Origin: an uncultured Phascolarctobacterium sp.
GTDB taxonomy: Bacteria; Bacillota; Negativicutes; Acidaminococcales; Acidaminococcaceae
Assembly (NCBI RefSeq): GCF_934190775.1
Contig: NZ_CAKPTG010000012.1
Coordinates: forward strand, 1-64,000
Length of the DNA stretch: 64,000 nucleotides
Reading direction: 5' to 3'
Under the pieces are notes generated by a model. The model was given only the letters and a program-made list of their open reading frames with translations. It did no database searches and was not told the origin of the DNA. The position numbers and the translations under genes are program-made. Positions 14,977-23,256 of this stretch are shown here, piece by piece (within the stretch, counting starts at the first letter, position 1; the number at the start of each line of letters is the position of its first letter).

Positions 14977-16471
14977 TATTTTAAATATTTTACCGGCACT
15001 GGCCTTCCTGCTGATTCTGTTGAGCATCAGCGCCTATATCCAGCGCACGTCAAAAGAAAACAGGCAAAAGGATTTTGCCAAGGATTACTTTATCGGCGGC
15101 CGCACCCTCGGTGGCTTTGTGCTGGCGATGACCACTGCTGCCACCTACAGCAGCGTCAGCACCTTCGTCGGCGGTCCGGGCGTAGCCTGGGTTATCGGCT
15201 ACGGCTGGCTGTACATGGCTATCGTACAGGTAGTCGTTATCTTCCTCGTCTTGGGCGTGTTCGGCAAAAAGATTGCCCTGATCGCGCGCGAAATTGACGC
15301 CGTAACCGTCATTGACGTGCTGCGCGCCCGCTATCATTCCGACTTTCTAGCGAACATGGCCGCCGTTGTCATTGTTGCCTTCTTCTGCGCCACTATGGTG
15401 GCACAGTTCGTCGGCGCCGCCAAGCTCTTCGAAGCAGTAACCGGATTTTCTTATCTCACTGGCCTCACGATGTTCGGCCTGATTGTTGTCATCTACACCA
15501 CCATCGGAGGCTTTAAGGGCGTTGCCGTTACCGACGCCTGCTGCGCCATCGCCATGATCGTCGGCCTGTGCATCCTCATGGGCGGTATGATGCACGCAGG
15601 CGGCGGCTTCAACGAAATAATGAGCTACATCAGCACGCAGCATCCCGATATGCTGGAGCCGCTTTCCCGCGGCAAAATGCCGATTTCGCTGTATATCAGC
15701 CAATGGCTGCTCGTCGGCATCTGTACGCTGTCACTGCCGCAGTCCGTTGTCCGCGGCATCAGCTACAAGGATACCAAGGCGCTGCACAATGCTATGATTA
15801 TCGGTACCGTTGTCATCGGTGCCATGACGCTGGTTGCCACCTGGATCGGTGTTATCAGCAAAGGCATCCTTACCGGACCGATTACAGCCTACGGCAACAG
15901 CGTGGATAACATCATGCCGATTGCCATCGTGCACAGCCTCACGCCCTTCTGGGCCGGCGTCATCATCATCGGACCCATTGCTGCAACCATTTCCACCGTA
16001 TCCTCGTTGCTGCTTTCCTCGTCCTCCTCTATCGTCAAGGACGTGTACATGAATATCAAGGGCAAGCGCGAAGAACAGCTCAGCAATAATCAAATTCGCC
16101 TCTACAGCCTGGGTGCGACAATTATTCTCGGCCTTTTGGTTTATGCCATCGCCATCAAACCACCAAGCGTTATCTGGCAGATTAACATGTTTGCCTTCGG
16201 CGGTCTGGAAACAGCCTTCTTCTGGGTGCTGATTTTCGGTCTTTTCTGGTCCAAGGCCAACAAATACGGCGCTATTGCAGCCATGGGCGGTGGTGTAATC
16301 ATCTACTGCCTGGCCATGGTCTTTAAGATTAAGGTGCTCGACCTGCATCAGATTGTACTTGGCATCGGCCTTTCCCTGCTGTGCTTCTTCATTGGCAACA
16401 GCTTCGGCAAAACAGTCGACGAAAAAACACTGCGCATCTTCTTCCCCGAAAAATTTGACGACGAAAAATAA
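14969..16471 (+). CDS. panF: Sodium/pantothenate symporter
   Basis: 500 aa, sodium:solute symporter family, about 13 membrane helices. The N-terminal FIGGRTLGGFVLAMT and the ATYSSVSTFVGGPG stretch are typical of PanF. The start at 14969 follows GGAGGAGAAGC. The yhdT-panF pair is a conserved arrangement and supports the pantothenate assignment over other SSS substrates. Confidence 0.88.
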   Translation: MSSILNILPALAFLLILLSISAYIQRTSKENRQKDFAKDYFIGGRTLGGFVLAMTTAATYSSVSTFVGGPGVAWVIGYGWLYMAIVQVVVIFLVLGVFGKKIALIAREIDAVTVIDVLRARYHSDFLANMAAVVIVAFFCATMVAQFVGAAKLFEAVTGFSYLTGLTMFGLIVVIYTTIGGFKGVAVTDACCAIAMIVGLCILMGGMMHAGGGFNEIMSYISTQHPDMLEPLSRGKMPISLYISQWLLVGICTLSLPQSVVRGISYKDTKALHNAMIIGTVVIGAMTLVATWIGVISKGILTGPITAYGNSVDNIMPIAIVHSLTPFWAGVIIIGPIAATISTVSSLLLSSSSSIVKDVYMNIKGKREEQLSNNQIRLYSLGATIILGLLVYAIAIKPPSVIWQINMFAFGGLETAFFWVLIFGLFWSKANKYGAIAAMGGGVIIYCLAMVFKIKVLDLHQIVLGIGLSLLCFFIGNSFGKTVDEKTLRIFFPEKFDDEK

Positions 16472-16505
16472 ATAAAACTGCATATTATTCCAATATCCAC
16501 AAATC

Positions 16506-16554
16506 AAAAATCTCTGCTTCCGGTGTTTTCAAGCACCTTAGCAGAGATTTTTTT
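16506..16554 (+). terminator. Terminator of yhdT-panF
   Basis: Long stem (16506-16518 with 16540-16552), inner GGTG/CACC pair and a T run. The remaining gap to 16833 holds only the msrAB promoter. Confidence 0.88.
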
Positions 16555-16746
16555 GCTCTGTTATCTTTATAAAATTAAGTTTTCAACAATATTTGCCTAT
16601 TATCTTCTTGCATATAACAGACACTGCTGATTCATTTCCTCATAAATAATAAAGTTCTCAACGTTAGCACACCTGTCTTTTATATCCGCCTTATTCTTAT
16701 TTACAAAAGCGACAAGTAGTTTTCATTAAGTAATCATAATTATCCA

Positions 16747-16776
16747 TTGACATAGAATGTTATTTTCTGCTATCTT
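16747..16776 (+). promoter_or_regulatory. Promoter of msrAB
   Basis: TTGACA (16747-16752), 18-bp spacer, TATCTT (16771-16776), 58 bp before the start codon. Confidence 0.6.
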
Positions 16777-16833
16777 AAAAGTATAAGCAGTTCTCAGCCA
16801 CTCACCCCACGATGCAGGAAGGAGCGTGCCGTC

Positions 16834-17931
16834 ATGCTAAAAAAATCTGTCATTATTCTCGCAGGAATGTTGCTTTTAATTACCAGCTGCTTTGCCAACA
16901 CACGTATGCAACAGTCTGCTAAACAACAGGCAATCCCCAAAGTCAAGGAGGTCACAATTATGGATTTTTCCCAAGAAAAAGAAAACGTTATCTATCTTGC
17001 AGGAGGCTGCTTCTGGGGGCTTGAAAAGCTGATGCAATCCATACCGGGTGTCATCGATGCCCAAAGCGGTTATGCCAACGGCACAGGCAAAGCCGATGCC
17101 AAGTATCAGACGATTTTGGGTGGGAAAACCGGTTTTCGCGAAACCGTGCGTGTTGAATACGATCCGGCAAAGGTAAGTCTTGACCATCTGCTCTTGGCAT
17201 ATTTTTACGTCATTGACCCAACAGTCCTCAACAAACAGGGGAATGATACCGGAACACAGTATCAGACCGGCATCTACTATACCAATACACAAGCGCAGGC
17301 TGTAGTAGAACGTATCGTGGAACTGGAACGCGGTCGTCATAAGGTATTTGCAGTCGAAGTCGGACCACTGAAAAACTATTATCCGGCAGAAGAATATCAT
17401 CAGAACTATCTTGATAAAAATCCAGGCGGATACTGCCATATATCACCTTCCAAAATCAAGCTACTCAGCACCTTGAAAATTGATGCCGGTGCCTACAAAA
17501 AACCTGCTGCCGAAACTATACGCGATAAGCTTACCGCAGAACAATTTCATGTAACACAACAAAACGGTACCGAACGACCATTCTACAACGAATTCTGGGA
17601 TAAATTTGCCAAAGGCATTTATGTTGATATCGTCACCGGCGAACCGCTCTTTTCCTCAACTGACAAATATCAGAGCAGCTGCGGCTGGCCCGCCTTTACC
17701 AAGCCTATTGAAGCACCTTTGATAATTGAACGCAAAGATACAAGCCATGGTATGGTACGCACCGAGGTGCGCAGCCGCAGCGGCGATTCGCATTTGGGGC
17801 ATGTTTTCACCGGTGACAGCGAATCACCCAACGGTGTACGTTACTGCATCAACAGTGCTTCCCTGCGCTTTATCCCCTACGAACAGATGGAAGCCGAAGG
17901 CTATGGCTATTTGCTGTACCTTTTCAAATAA
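16834..17931 (+). CDS. msrAB: Lipoprotein methionine sulfoxide reductase MsrAB
   Basis: 365 aa fusion that repairs both stereoisomers of methionine sulfoxide. The N-terminus ends in a lipobox (LITSC, Cys19), so the enzyme is probably anchored in the periplasm. The MsrA domain carries the catalytic GGCFWG (Cys59); the MsrB domain shows SSCGWPAF, SGDSHLGHVF and the catalytic RYCINSASLRF (Cys338). The MsrB zinc-binding CxxC pairs seen in some members are not visible. Stand-alone gene with its own promoter and terminator. Confidence 0.95.
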   Translation: MLKKSVIILAGMLLLITSCFANTRMQQSAKQQAIPKVKEVTIMDFSQEKENVIYLAGGCFWGLEKLMQSIPGVIDAQSGYANGTGKADAKYQTILGGKTGFRETVRVEYDPAKVSLDHLLLAYFYVIDPTVLNKQGNDTGTQYQTGIYYTNTQAQAVVERIVELERGRHKVFAVEVGPLKNYYPAEEYHQNYLDKNPGGYCHISPSKIKLLSTLKIDAGAYKKPAAETIRDKLTAEQFHVTQQNGTERPFYNEFWDKFAKGIYVDIVTGEPLFSSTDKYQSSCGWPAFTKPIEAPLIIERKDTSHGMVRTEVRSRSGDSHLGHVFTGDSESPNGVRYCINSASLRFIPYEQMEAEGYGYLLYLFK

Positions 17932-17946
17932 TACTCTCTAACACAC

Positions 17947-17988
17947 AAACACCCTGCTCATTGCCAATGGCAATACGCAGGGTGTTTT
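17947..17988. terminator. Convergent terminator, msrAB / dap operon
   Basis: Ten-bp stem AAACACCCTG/CAGGGTGTTT (17947-17956 with 17977-17986), with T on one side and A on the other. Confidence 0.88.
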
Positions 17989-18006
17989 CATTTGCTTATA
18001 CAAAGC

Positions 18007-18414
18007 TTATGCAAAATCCTTGTAGATACCTTCCTCACGGCGTCTGGTTGCCGTTTTGGAAACGTAGGTACCATGAACAATATTGGTAAGCTTCTTCTTC
18101 GCTAAAATCTTTTGGATGTAATCAAGATGCGGGCATGGCGGCTTATGCGAATTATCCGATACCATGCAGGTAGAAAGATGCACGCAAATCTCCTGCCCAT
18201 CCTCTTTAAAGCGGCGCAGGCGCTTCGCCAGGTTCTCCAGCTTAACCGTCAGCGCACCGCCGGAGCAGCCACCGCAGGTGAAGCTCATGTAATGCGTATC
18301 CTCTGGATAACCGGCAAACTTACCCTCGCGACTGTAAAAAGCGTGCGTACAGTTGTAGCCGCAACAACGCTGCTGCACTGTATCACACTGGATAATTACT
18401 ACCAGCTTGCTCAT
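18007..18414 (-). CDS. CGGC domain protein
   Basis: 135 aa, small cytosolic protein with many cysteines: CCGYNC near residue 18, TCGGCSGG near residue 47 that names the domain, and single cysteines at STC and PPCPH. Such a pattern suggests metal or iron-sulfur binding; the function of the family is unknown. The start overlaps the dapA stop by 4 bp (ATGA), so it is the last gene of the lysine-branch run. Confidence 0.82.
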   Translation of the reverse strand: MSKLVVIIQCDTVQQRCCGYNCTHAFYSREGKFAGYPEDTHYMSFTCGGCSGGALTVKLENLAKRLRRFKEDGQEICVHLSTCMVSDNSHKPPCPHLDYIQKILAKKKLTNIVHGTYVSKTATRRREEGIYKDFA

Positions 18415-19307
18415 TTTATCATGCCTGCTGCTTTTAAAGCTGCATCCAGCTTAGCCTCAGCGGCAGCGCTGATAGGAGTCAGCGGCAGACGCGGAGCACC
18501 GGCATCAATACCGGTAACCTTGGTAACTGCAGCCTTGATAGGAATCGGGTTGCTTTCTATGAACATAGCCTTAGCCAGCGGCACCATAACCTTGTTGAGG
18601 TCGGCGGCGTCTTTCACACGGCCTTCGCTGTAAGCCTGCATCAATTGCTGCAGTATGTTGCCGTTAACATTGGCCAGAACGGAAATCAAGCCGCAAGCAC
18701 CAACGGACAGGAACGGCAGAATCAGGCCGTCGTCACCGCTGTAAATAGAGAAATCCTCCGGCAGTACACGATACAGCTCTGCAGTCTGTGCTACATTGCC
18801 TGCTGCCTCTTTGATAGCCACAATGTTGCTGAAATCTGCTGCCAGACGTGCAACAGTTTCCGGAGCAATGTTGCCGCCGGTACGTCCGGGAACGTTATAT
18901 ACGATAATCGGCAGCTTAGTAGCCTTGGCTACGGCTGCAAAATGCTGGTAATAGCCTTCCTGAGTCGGTTTGTTATAGTACGGGCCAACTACGAGCACGC
19001 CGTCAACACCGCAGGCTTCCATTTTCTTAACCAAATCAATAGTGCTGGCAGTGCAGTTGGTGCCTGCACCGGCAACAATTTTGGCACGTCCGTTGACACG
19101 TGCAACGATGGTCTGCATGAATTTAATTTTTTCATCCATGTCCATGGTTGCAGCTTCACCGGTAGAGCCTTCTACTACCAGGCCGTCACTGCCGTTAGCC
19201 AGCAGCCAGTCAGCAAAATCTGCACCAGCTGCATAATTAACGCTGCCATCAGCGTTGAACGGCGTAACCATTGCCGTTAATAATCTGCCAAAATACGGTT
19301 TGTTCAT
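18411..19307 (-). CDS. dapA: 4-hydroxy-tetrahydrodipicolinate synthase
   Basis: 298 aa TIM-barrel aldolase that condenses pyruvate with aspartate semialdehyde, the first step of the lysine branch. The Schiff-base lysine is in AIKEAAGN and the tyrosine of YNVPGRTGGN completes the catalytic set; the substrate loop GSTGEAATM is present. It lies downstream of lysC behind a 370-bp repeat-filled gap, so it may be transcribed separately from dapB-asd-lysC. Confidence 0.96.
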   Translation of the reverse strand: MNKPYFGRLLTAMVTPFNADGSVNYAAGADFADWLLANGSDGLVVEGSTGEAATMDMDEKIKFMQTIVARVNGRAKIVAGAGTNCTASTIDLVKKMEACGVDGVLVVGPYYNKPTQEGYYQHFAAVAKATKLPIIVYNVPGRTGGNIAPETVARLAADFSNIVAIKEAAGNVAQTAELYRVLPEDFSIYSGDDGLILPFLSVGACGLISVLANVNGNILQQLMQAYSEGRVKDAADLNKVMVPLAKAMFIESNPIPIKAAVTKVTGIDAGAPRLPLTPISAAAEAKLDAALKAAGMIK

Positions 19308-19389
19308 TGTAATTCCACCTCTTAAAACTAATTGAAACTAAAATTCTCTATGATATATTGCTTATTATCTAAATGATTTTATATTTTTT

Positions 19390-19668
19390 ACGGCGTACTA
19401 GAGGTACGTCGAATAAACGTAACAAGTAGCGATACAGACAGTGCTTTATTTCCTCTTTAACCTAACAGGCTGTGGAGAAAGTGCCGGATGCTAGGCGTGT
19501 TGACGACGGCGTACTAGCGGTACGTCAAAGGAACGTAGCGACGCAGGCGGTGCTTTATTTCCTTTTTATCCTAATAGGCTGTGGAGAAAGTGCCGGATGC
19601 TAGGCGTGTTGACGACGGCGTACTTCACGTACGTCGAGGAAACACAACAACGCAGACGGTGCTTTATA
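19390..19668. repeat. GTAC-hairpin tandem repeats, about 110 bp x 2.5
   Basis: Three units starting near 19391, 19507 and 19616 share GTGCCGGATGC, GGCTGTGGAGAAAG, CGGCGTACTnnnnGTACG and CAGnCGGTGCTTTAT. Each unit contains a GGCGTAC...GTACGTC inverted repeat. Units 2 and 3 are nearly identical outside the hairpin loop. The array fills the gap 19308-19674 between lysC and dapA; no coding frame is seen. Confidence 0.85.
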
Positions 19669-19674
19669 CACAGA

Positions 19675-20895
19675 CTATAACTTGAAGGCCTCATGCAATG
19701 CTTTTACCGCTTCCACCAAATGCTCCTCTTTAACAATCGCGGAAATCGTAGTATCGCTGTCCACAGTCTGCAGAATAGCGATATTGTGGCTGGCAAGCGC
19801 AGTTACAAAGGTAGCCATAATGCCGGGCACGCCACGCATAGCACTGCCGACAACGGAAACCTTGCCGCAGCCCTCGTTCAGCGTATATTTAAAGCCTGTT
19901 GCATCAAGCACCTTGCAGGTGTGCTCTACATCCGGAGAGAAGACTGCAAACATTGCCTCCTTCTCGGACAGGTTCAGGCAGCCTACGCTGATGCCTGCAT
20001 CCGCCAAATCCTCGAACAGATTACGGCCTGCAGTAATATCCTGCGGGTTCAGGTCAATGCGGAATTGTGCCAGATCGTTAAGATGAGCTACACCGCTGGC
20101 GCAGGATTCGTTAATCGCAATTTCGCCGCCGTTGCCCTGACCGATGCGTTCACTGGTAATCAAGGTGCCGGGAGCATCGCTGAAGGTAGATTTTACATAC
20201 ATAGGAATGTTGCTGCCCATAGCAATTTCCACGGCACGCGGATGAATAACCTTGGCACCGTTCTGCGCCATCTGGCAAACCTCAGCATAGGAAATCTGCT
20301 GCAAAATATTGGCCTTCTCTACAATGCGCGGGTCAGCAGTCATGATGCCTTCAACATCTGTATAGATTTCCACAAAATCAGCCTTTAGCGCAGCGCCCAG
20401 TGCAGCAGCAGAAGTGTCGCTGCCACCACGGCCCAAGGTCGTAAATTTATAGTTATTCTCCGTCATACCCTGGAAGCCGCAGACAACCGGAATGATGCCT
20501 GCCTCCAAAAGACGGATAAGACCGGAGGTGTTGATGTTTTTGATACGTGCAGCACCAAACTGGGAATCGGTGATAATACCTGCCTGGCCACCGGTGAGCG
20601 CCATAGCGTTGATGCCGAATTTTTGCAGGGTTGCTGCCATTACGCAGGAGGAAATGATTTCGCCGCAGCACATCATCATATCCATCTCACGCACATTAAC
20701 GGAAAGGTTAACGTCCTTCAGTGCGCCGATAAGCGTATCGGTTGCGTAGGGAGCACCCTTGCGTCCCATAGCCGAAACAACTACTACCGGGGAGTAACCG
20801 TTGCGGATAGCCTGCTGTACCTTATTTTTAACTGCAACGCGGGCTTCCTCACTCGCGACGGAGGTGCCGCCGAATTTCTGTACAATGATTTTCAT
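19675..20895 (-). CDS. lysC: Aspartate kinase
   Basis: 406 aa. The N-terminal kinase domain starts with KFGGTSV (7-13) and contains LTGGQAGIITD and GRGGSDTSA; the last 150 residues form two ACT domains that bind the feedback amino acid. It phosphorylates aspartate at the head of the Lys/Met/Thr pathway. Position behind the lysine riboswitch with dapB and asd suggests lysine control. Confidence 0.96.
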   Translation of the reverse strand: MKIIVQKFGGTSVASEEARVAVKNKVQQAIRNGYSPVVVVSAMGRKGAPYATDTLIGALKDVNLSVNVREMDMMMCCGEIISSCVMAATLQKFGINAMALTGGQAGIITDSQFGAARIKNINTSGLIRLLEAGIIPVVCGFQGMTENNYKFTTLGRGGSDTSAAALGAALKADFVEIYTDVEGIMTADPRIVEKANILQQISYAEVCQMAQNGAKVIHPRAVEIAMGSNIPMYVKSTFSDAPGTLITSERIGQGNGGEIAINESCASGVAHLNDLAQFRIDLNPQDITAGRNLFEDLADAGISVGCLNLSEKEAMFAVFSPDVEHTCKVLDATGFKYTLNEGCGKVSVVGSAMRGVPGIMATFVTALASHNIAILQTVDSDTTISAIVKEEHLVEAVKALHEAFKL

Positions 20896-20937
20896 GTAAA
20901 TTGCTCCTCATCTGTTTAAATTAAAATGCAAAATGTA

Positions 20938-21000
20938 CCGGATGCCGGAAAGGCTGTGGCGTACAAGCTGTACGCCAGGTAGTCTTTACACCGCAGAAGT
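20938..21000. repeat. Degenerate copy of the GTAC-hairpin repeat
   Basis: CCGGATGC, GGCTGTGG and a perfect GGCGTAC-AAGCT-GTACGCC hairpin resemble the array at 19390-19668. It lies between asd and lysC. Confidence 0.55.
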
Positions 21001-21006
21001 GCATTA

Positions 21007-22044
21007 TTATTTTTCTAACCAGCCGTTTTTAATCATAACCTCGGCAATCTGCAGAGTGTTCAGCGCAGCGCCCTTGCGGATCTGGTCGCCTACTACCCAC
21101 AGGTTGAAGGTATTCGGATTGGACTCATCGCGGCGCAGACGGCCAACGAAGCAGTCATATTTTTCCGAAGTATATAAAGGCATCGGATAAACCTGGTTGG
21201 ACGGATCATCCATCATCTGAACGCCCGGGAAGGCATCAATAGCAGCTGCCATATCCTTCAGCTCCAGATCATGCTCAAATTCAATGTTTACCGATTCGCT
21301 GTGGCTGCGGTATACAGGCACACGTACGGTAGTAGCGGTGATGCGCATTTCGTCATCATGCATAATCTTTCTGGTTTCGTTGATCATCTTCATCTCTTCT
21401 TTGGTGTAGAGATTATCAAGGAAAACATCAATCTGCGGAATCAGGTTAAACGCAATCGGATAATGCTTCGGCAGGCTTGCGGACGGAAGAATGTGTGCCT
21501 CCATCTCACGGCCCTCGCTGTAAGCCTTAGTCTGGTCGGTGAGCTCGTCAATGCCCTCTTTGCCCGCGCCGGAAACAGCCTGATAGGTAGAAACGACAAT
21601 ACGTTTAATGCGTGCCAGGTCATACAGCGGTTTCAGTGCCATAACCATAATAATGGTAGAGCAGTTGGGGTTAGCGATAATGCCCTTGTGCTTCAGGATG
21701 TCTTCGGGGTTAACCTCCGGCACAACCAGCGGCACCTCGGGATCCATACGGAAGGTGCTGGAGTTGTCGATAACAACGGCACCAGCTTTCACAGCGTAAG
21801 GAGCGAACTCCTTGGAAACGCTGCCACCAGCGAACAGAGCGATATCAATACCCTCGAAGGAGTCTTTGGTAGCCTCCTCTACAGTATATGTTTTACCCAT
21901 AAATTCAATCTGCTTGCCTGCGCTGCGCTTGGAAGCCAGCAGACGCAGTTCTGCAAATGGGAAATTTCTTTCTTCGATAAGCTTCAGAAATTCAGTACCA
22001 ACAGCACCGGTAGCGCCCAAAATAGCAACGTTATACTTTTTCAT
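21007..22044 (-). CDS. asd: Aspartate-semialdehyde dehydrogenase
   Basis: 345 aa. NADPH-binding GATGAVGTEF at the N-terminus, the catalytic cysteine in NPNCSTI, and the acyl-binding histidine region RVPVYRSHSESV. It reduces aspartyl phosphate to the semialdehyde used by DapA. 20 bp separate it from dapB. Confidence 0.96.
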   Translation of the reverse strand: MKKYNVAILGATGAVGTEFLKLIEERNFPFAELRLLASKRSAGKQIEFMGKTYTVEEATKDSFEGIDIALFAGGSVSKEFAPYAVKAGAVVIDNSSTFRMDPEVPLVVPEVNPEDILKHKGIIANPNCSTIIMVMALKPLYDLARIKRIVVSTYQAVSGAGKEGIDELTDQTKAYSEGREMEAHILPSASLPKHYPIAFNLIPQIDVFLDNLYTKEEMKMINETRKIMHDDEMRITATTVRVPVYRSHSESVNIEFEHDLELKDMAAAIDAFPGVQMMDDPSNQVYPMPLYTSEKYDCFVGRLRRDESNPNTFNLWVVGDQIRKGAALNTLQIAEVMIKNGWLEK

Positions 22045-22064
22045 AAAATTCTCCCCCTCACTAT

Positions 22065-22844
22065 TTAGAGTAATTTATCTAAGCCGTATACCAGGCCTAC
22101 TTGGTCAACAATTTTGCGGCAGCCAAGCGCAACGCCCGGCATGTAGCATTCGCGGTTAATCGGGTCGGTACTGATTTTCAAAGTTTCGCCCTGACCGCCG
22201 AAGATAACCTCCTGGGAAGCAACGTATCCCGGCAAGCGGACACTGTGAATCTTCATGCCCTCGTAATCGGCACCGCGCGCACCTGCCATAGTTTCCTTTT
22301 CATCAGGATTGCCCTGATGCATAGCCTTGCGCACCTCAGCAATTTTTTGTGCGGTGATAATCGCCGTACCGCTGGGAGCATCCAGCTTATTATCGTGATG
22401 CTTCTCGATAATTTCCACATGTGGGAAATATTTGGCAGCCTCACACGCCAGCTTCATCATTACAACTGCGCCAAGCGCAAAGTTCGGAGCAATCAGCAGG
22501 CTGGTGTTGTGCTTGCGTGCCAGCTCATCAACCTCTTTTAAATCCGCATCGCTGAAGCCTGTTGTGCCTACTACAGCGTGCACGCCCAGCGGCAGCATTT
22601 TGCGCAGGTTGCCCATAACAACATCAGGACGGGTGAAGTCAACAACAACGTCCGGTTTGGCAGCTTCAATAGCAGCAACCAGGTCAGTCGTTACCTTAAC
22701 ACCATCGCCCAACTGCACAGTGCCTTCCTTAATATCAACAGCACCTACAAGCTCCAAATCAGCTTCGCTATAAACCTTTTTACATACCTCGCTGCCCATA
22801 CGGCCCAGCGCACCATTTACCAAAACACGAATCATTTCGTTCAC
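22065..22844 (-). CDS. dapB: 4-hydroxy-tetrahydrodipicolinate reductase
   Basis: 259 aa. Nucleotide-binding GALGRMGSEV opens the protein; the family signature EKHHDNKLDAPSGTA holds the catalytic histidine and lysine. It performs the second step of the lysine branch. First gene after the lysine riboswitch, with a TAAGGAGTGAA ribosome site. Confidence 0.96.
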   Translation of the reverse strand: MNEMIRVLVNGALGRMGSEVCKKVYSEADLELVGAVDIKEGTVQLGDGVKVTTDLVAAIEAAKPDVVVDFTRPDVVMGNLRKMLPLGVHAVVGTTGFSDADLKEVDELARKHNTSLLIAPNFALGAVVMMKLACEAAKYFPHVEIIEKHHDNKLDAPSGTAIITAQKIAEVRKAMHQGNPDEKETMAGARGADYEGMKIHSVRLPGYVASQEVIFGGQGETLKISTDPINRECYMPGVALGCRKIVDQVGLVYGLDKLL

Positions 22845-22855
22845 TCCTTAATCAT

Positions 22856-23092
22856 AAAAATAACCGTTGAGATATTTCCTTTGGATTCTATCTCAACGGT
22901 TAGCATGTCAAATAAATATTCACACCCATAGCCGAGATAGCCCTCCGCTGCAGATGCAGCGACAGTCCGGCAGCTTTCACTGACGGCCCAGCACAACGAC
23001 ACGGCTGCCATTGCACTTCGGCGTTAGCCCTTTTGTGATGCTTCTCAGCTCCCGCTCCACAACCTACTCATGCTTTCCGCGCCTCTATCTTA
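22856..23092 (-). promoter_or_regulatory. Lysine riboswitch (L box) with terminator
   Basis: On the minus strand the aptamer (about 23092 to 22935) shows the L-box landmarks AGATAGAGGCGCG, AGTAGG, AAAGGGCTAACGCCGAAG and TGTGCTGGGCC; its P1 stem pairs AGATAG (near 23090) with CTATCT (22935-22940). It is followed by a 13-bp terminator stem (22889-22901 with 22862-22874) and T5. The CTATCTC of P1 can also pair with GAGATAG of the terminator, which gives the antiterminator. Lysine should stop transcription into dapB-asd-lysC. Confidence 0.93.
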
Positions 23093-23256
23093 ATGGTTTG
23101 CTATTAGAAAAATTATATTACTGTTACTGCTATTTGTCAACGAGGAAAATTATTAGCATCTTCTTATAGCAGCAAGTGTAAAGATTTTACAAAAAGAGTG
23201 TACGCATAGGCACAAGTAAACTATCAGTGCGAATCATTTCATATTCAGTTGTGACT

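Noticed and set aside
19390..19668. CRISPR or coding repeats between lysC and dapA
   Set aside because: Units are about 110 bp with no unique spacers and no open frame.
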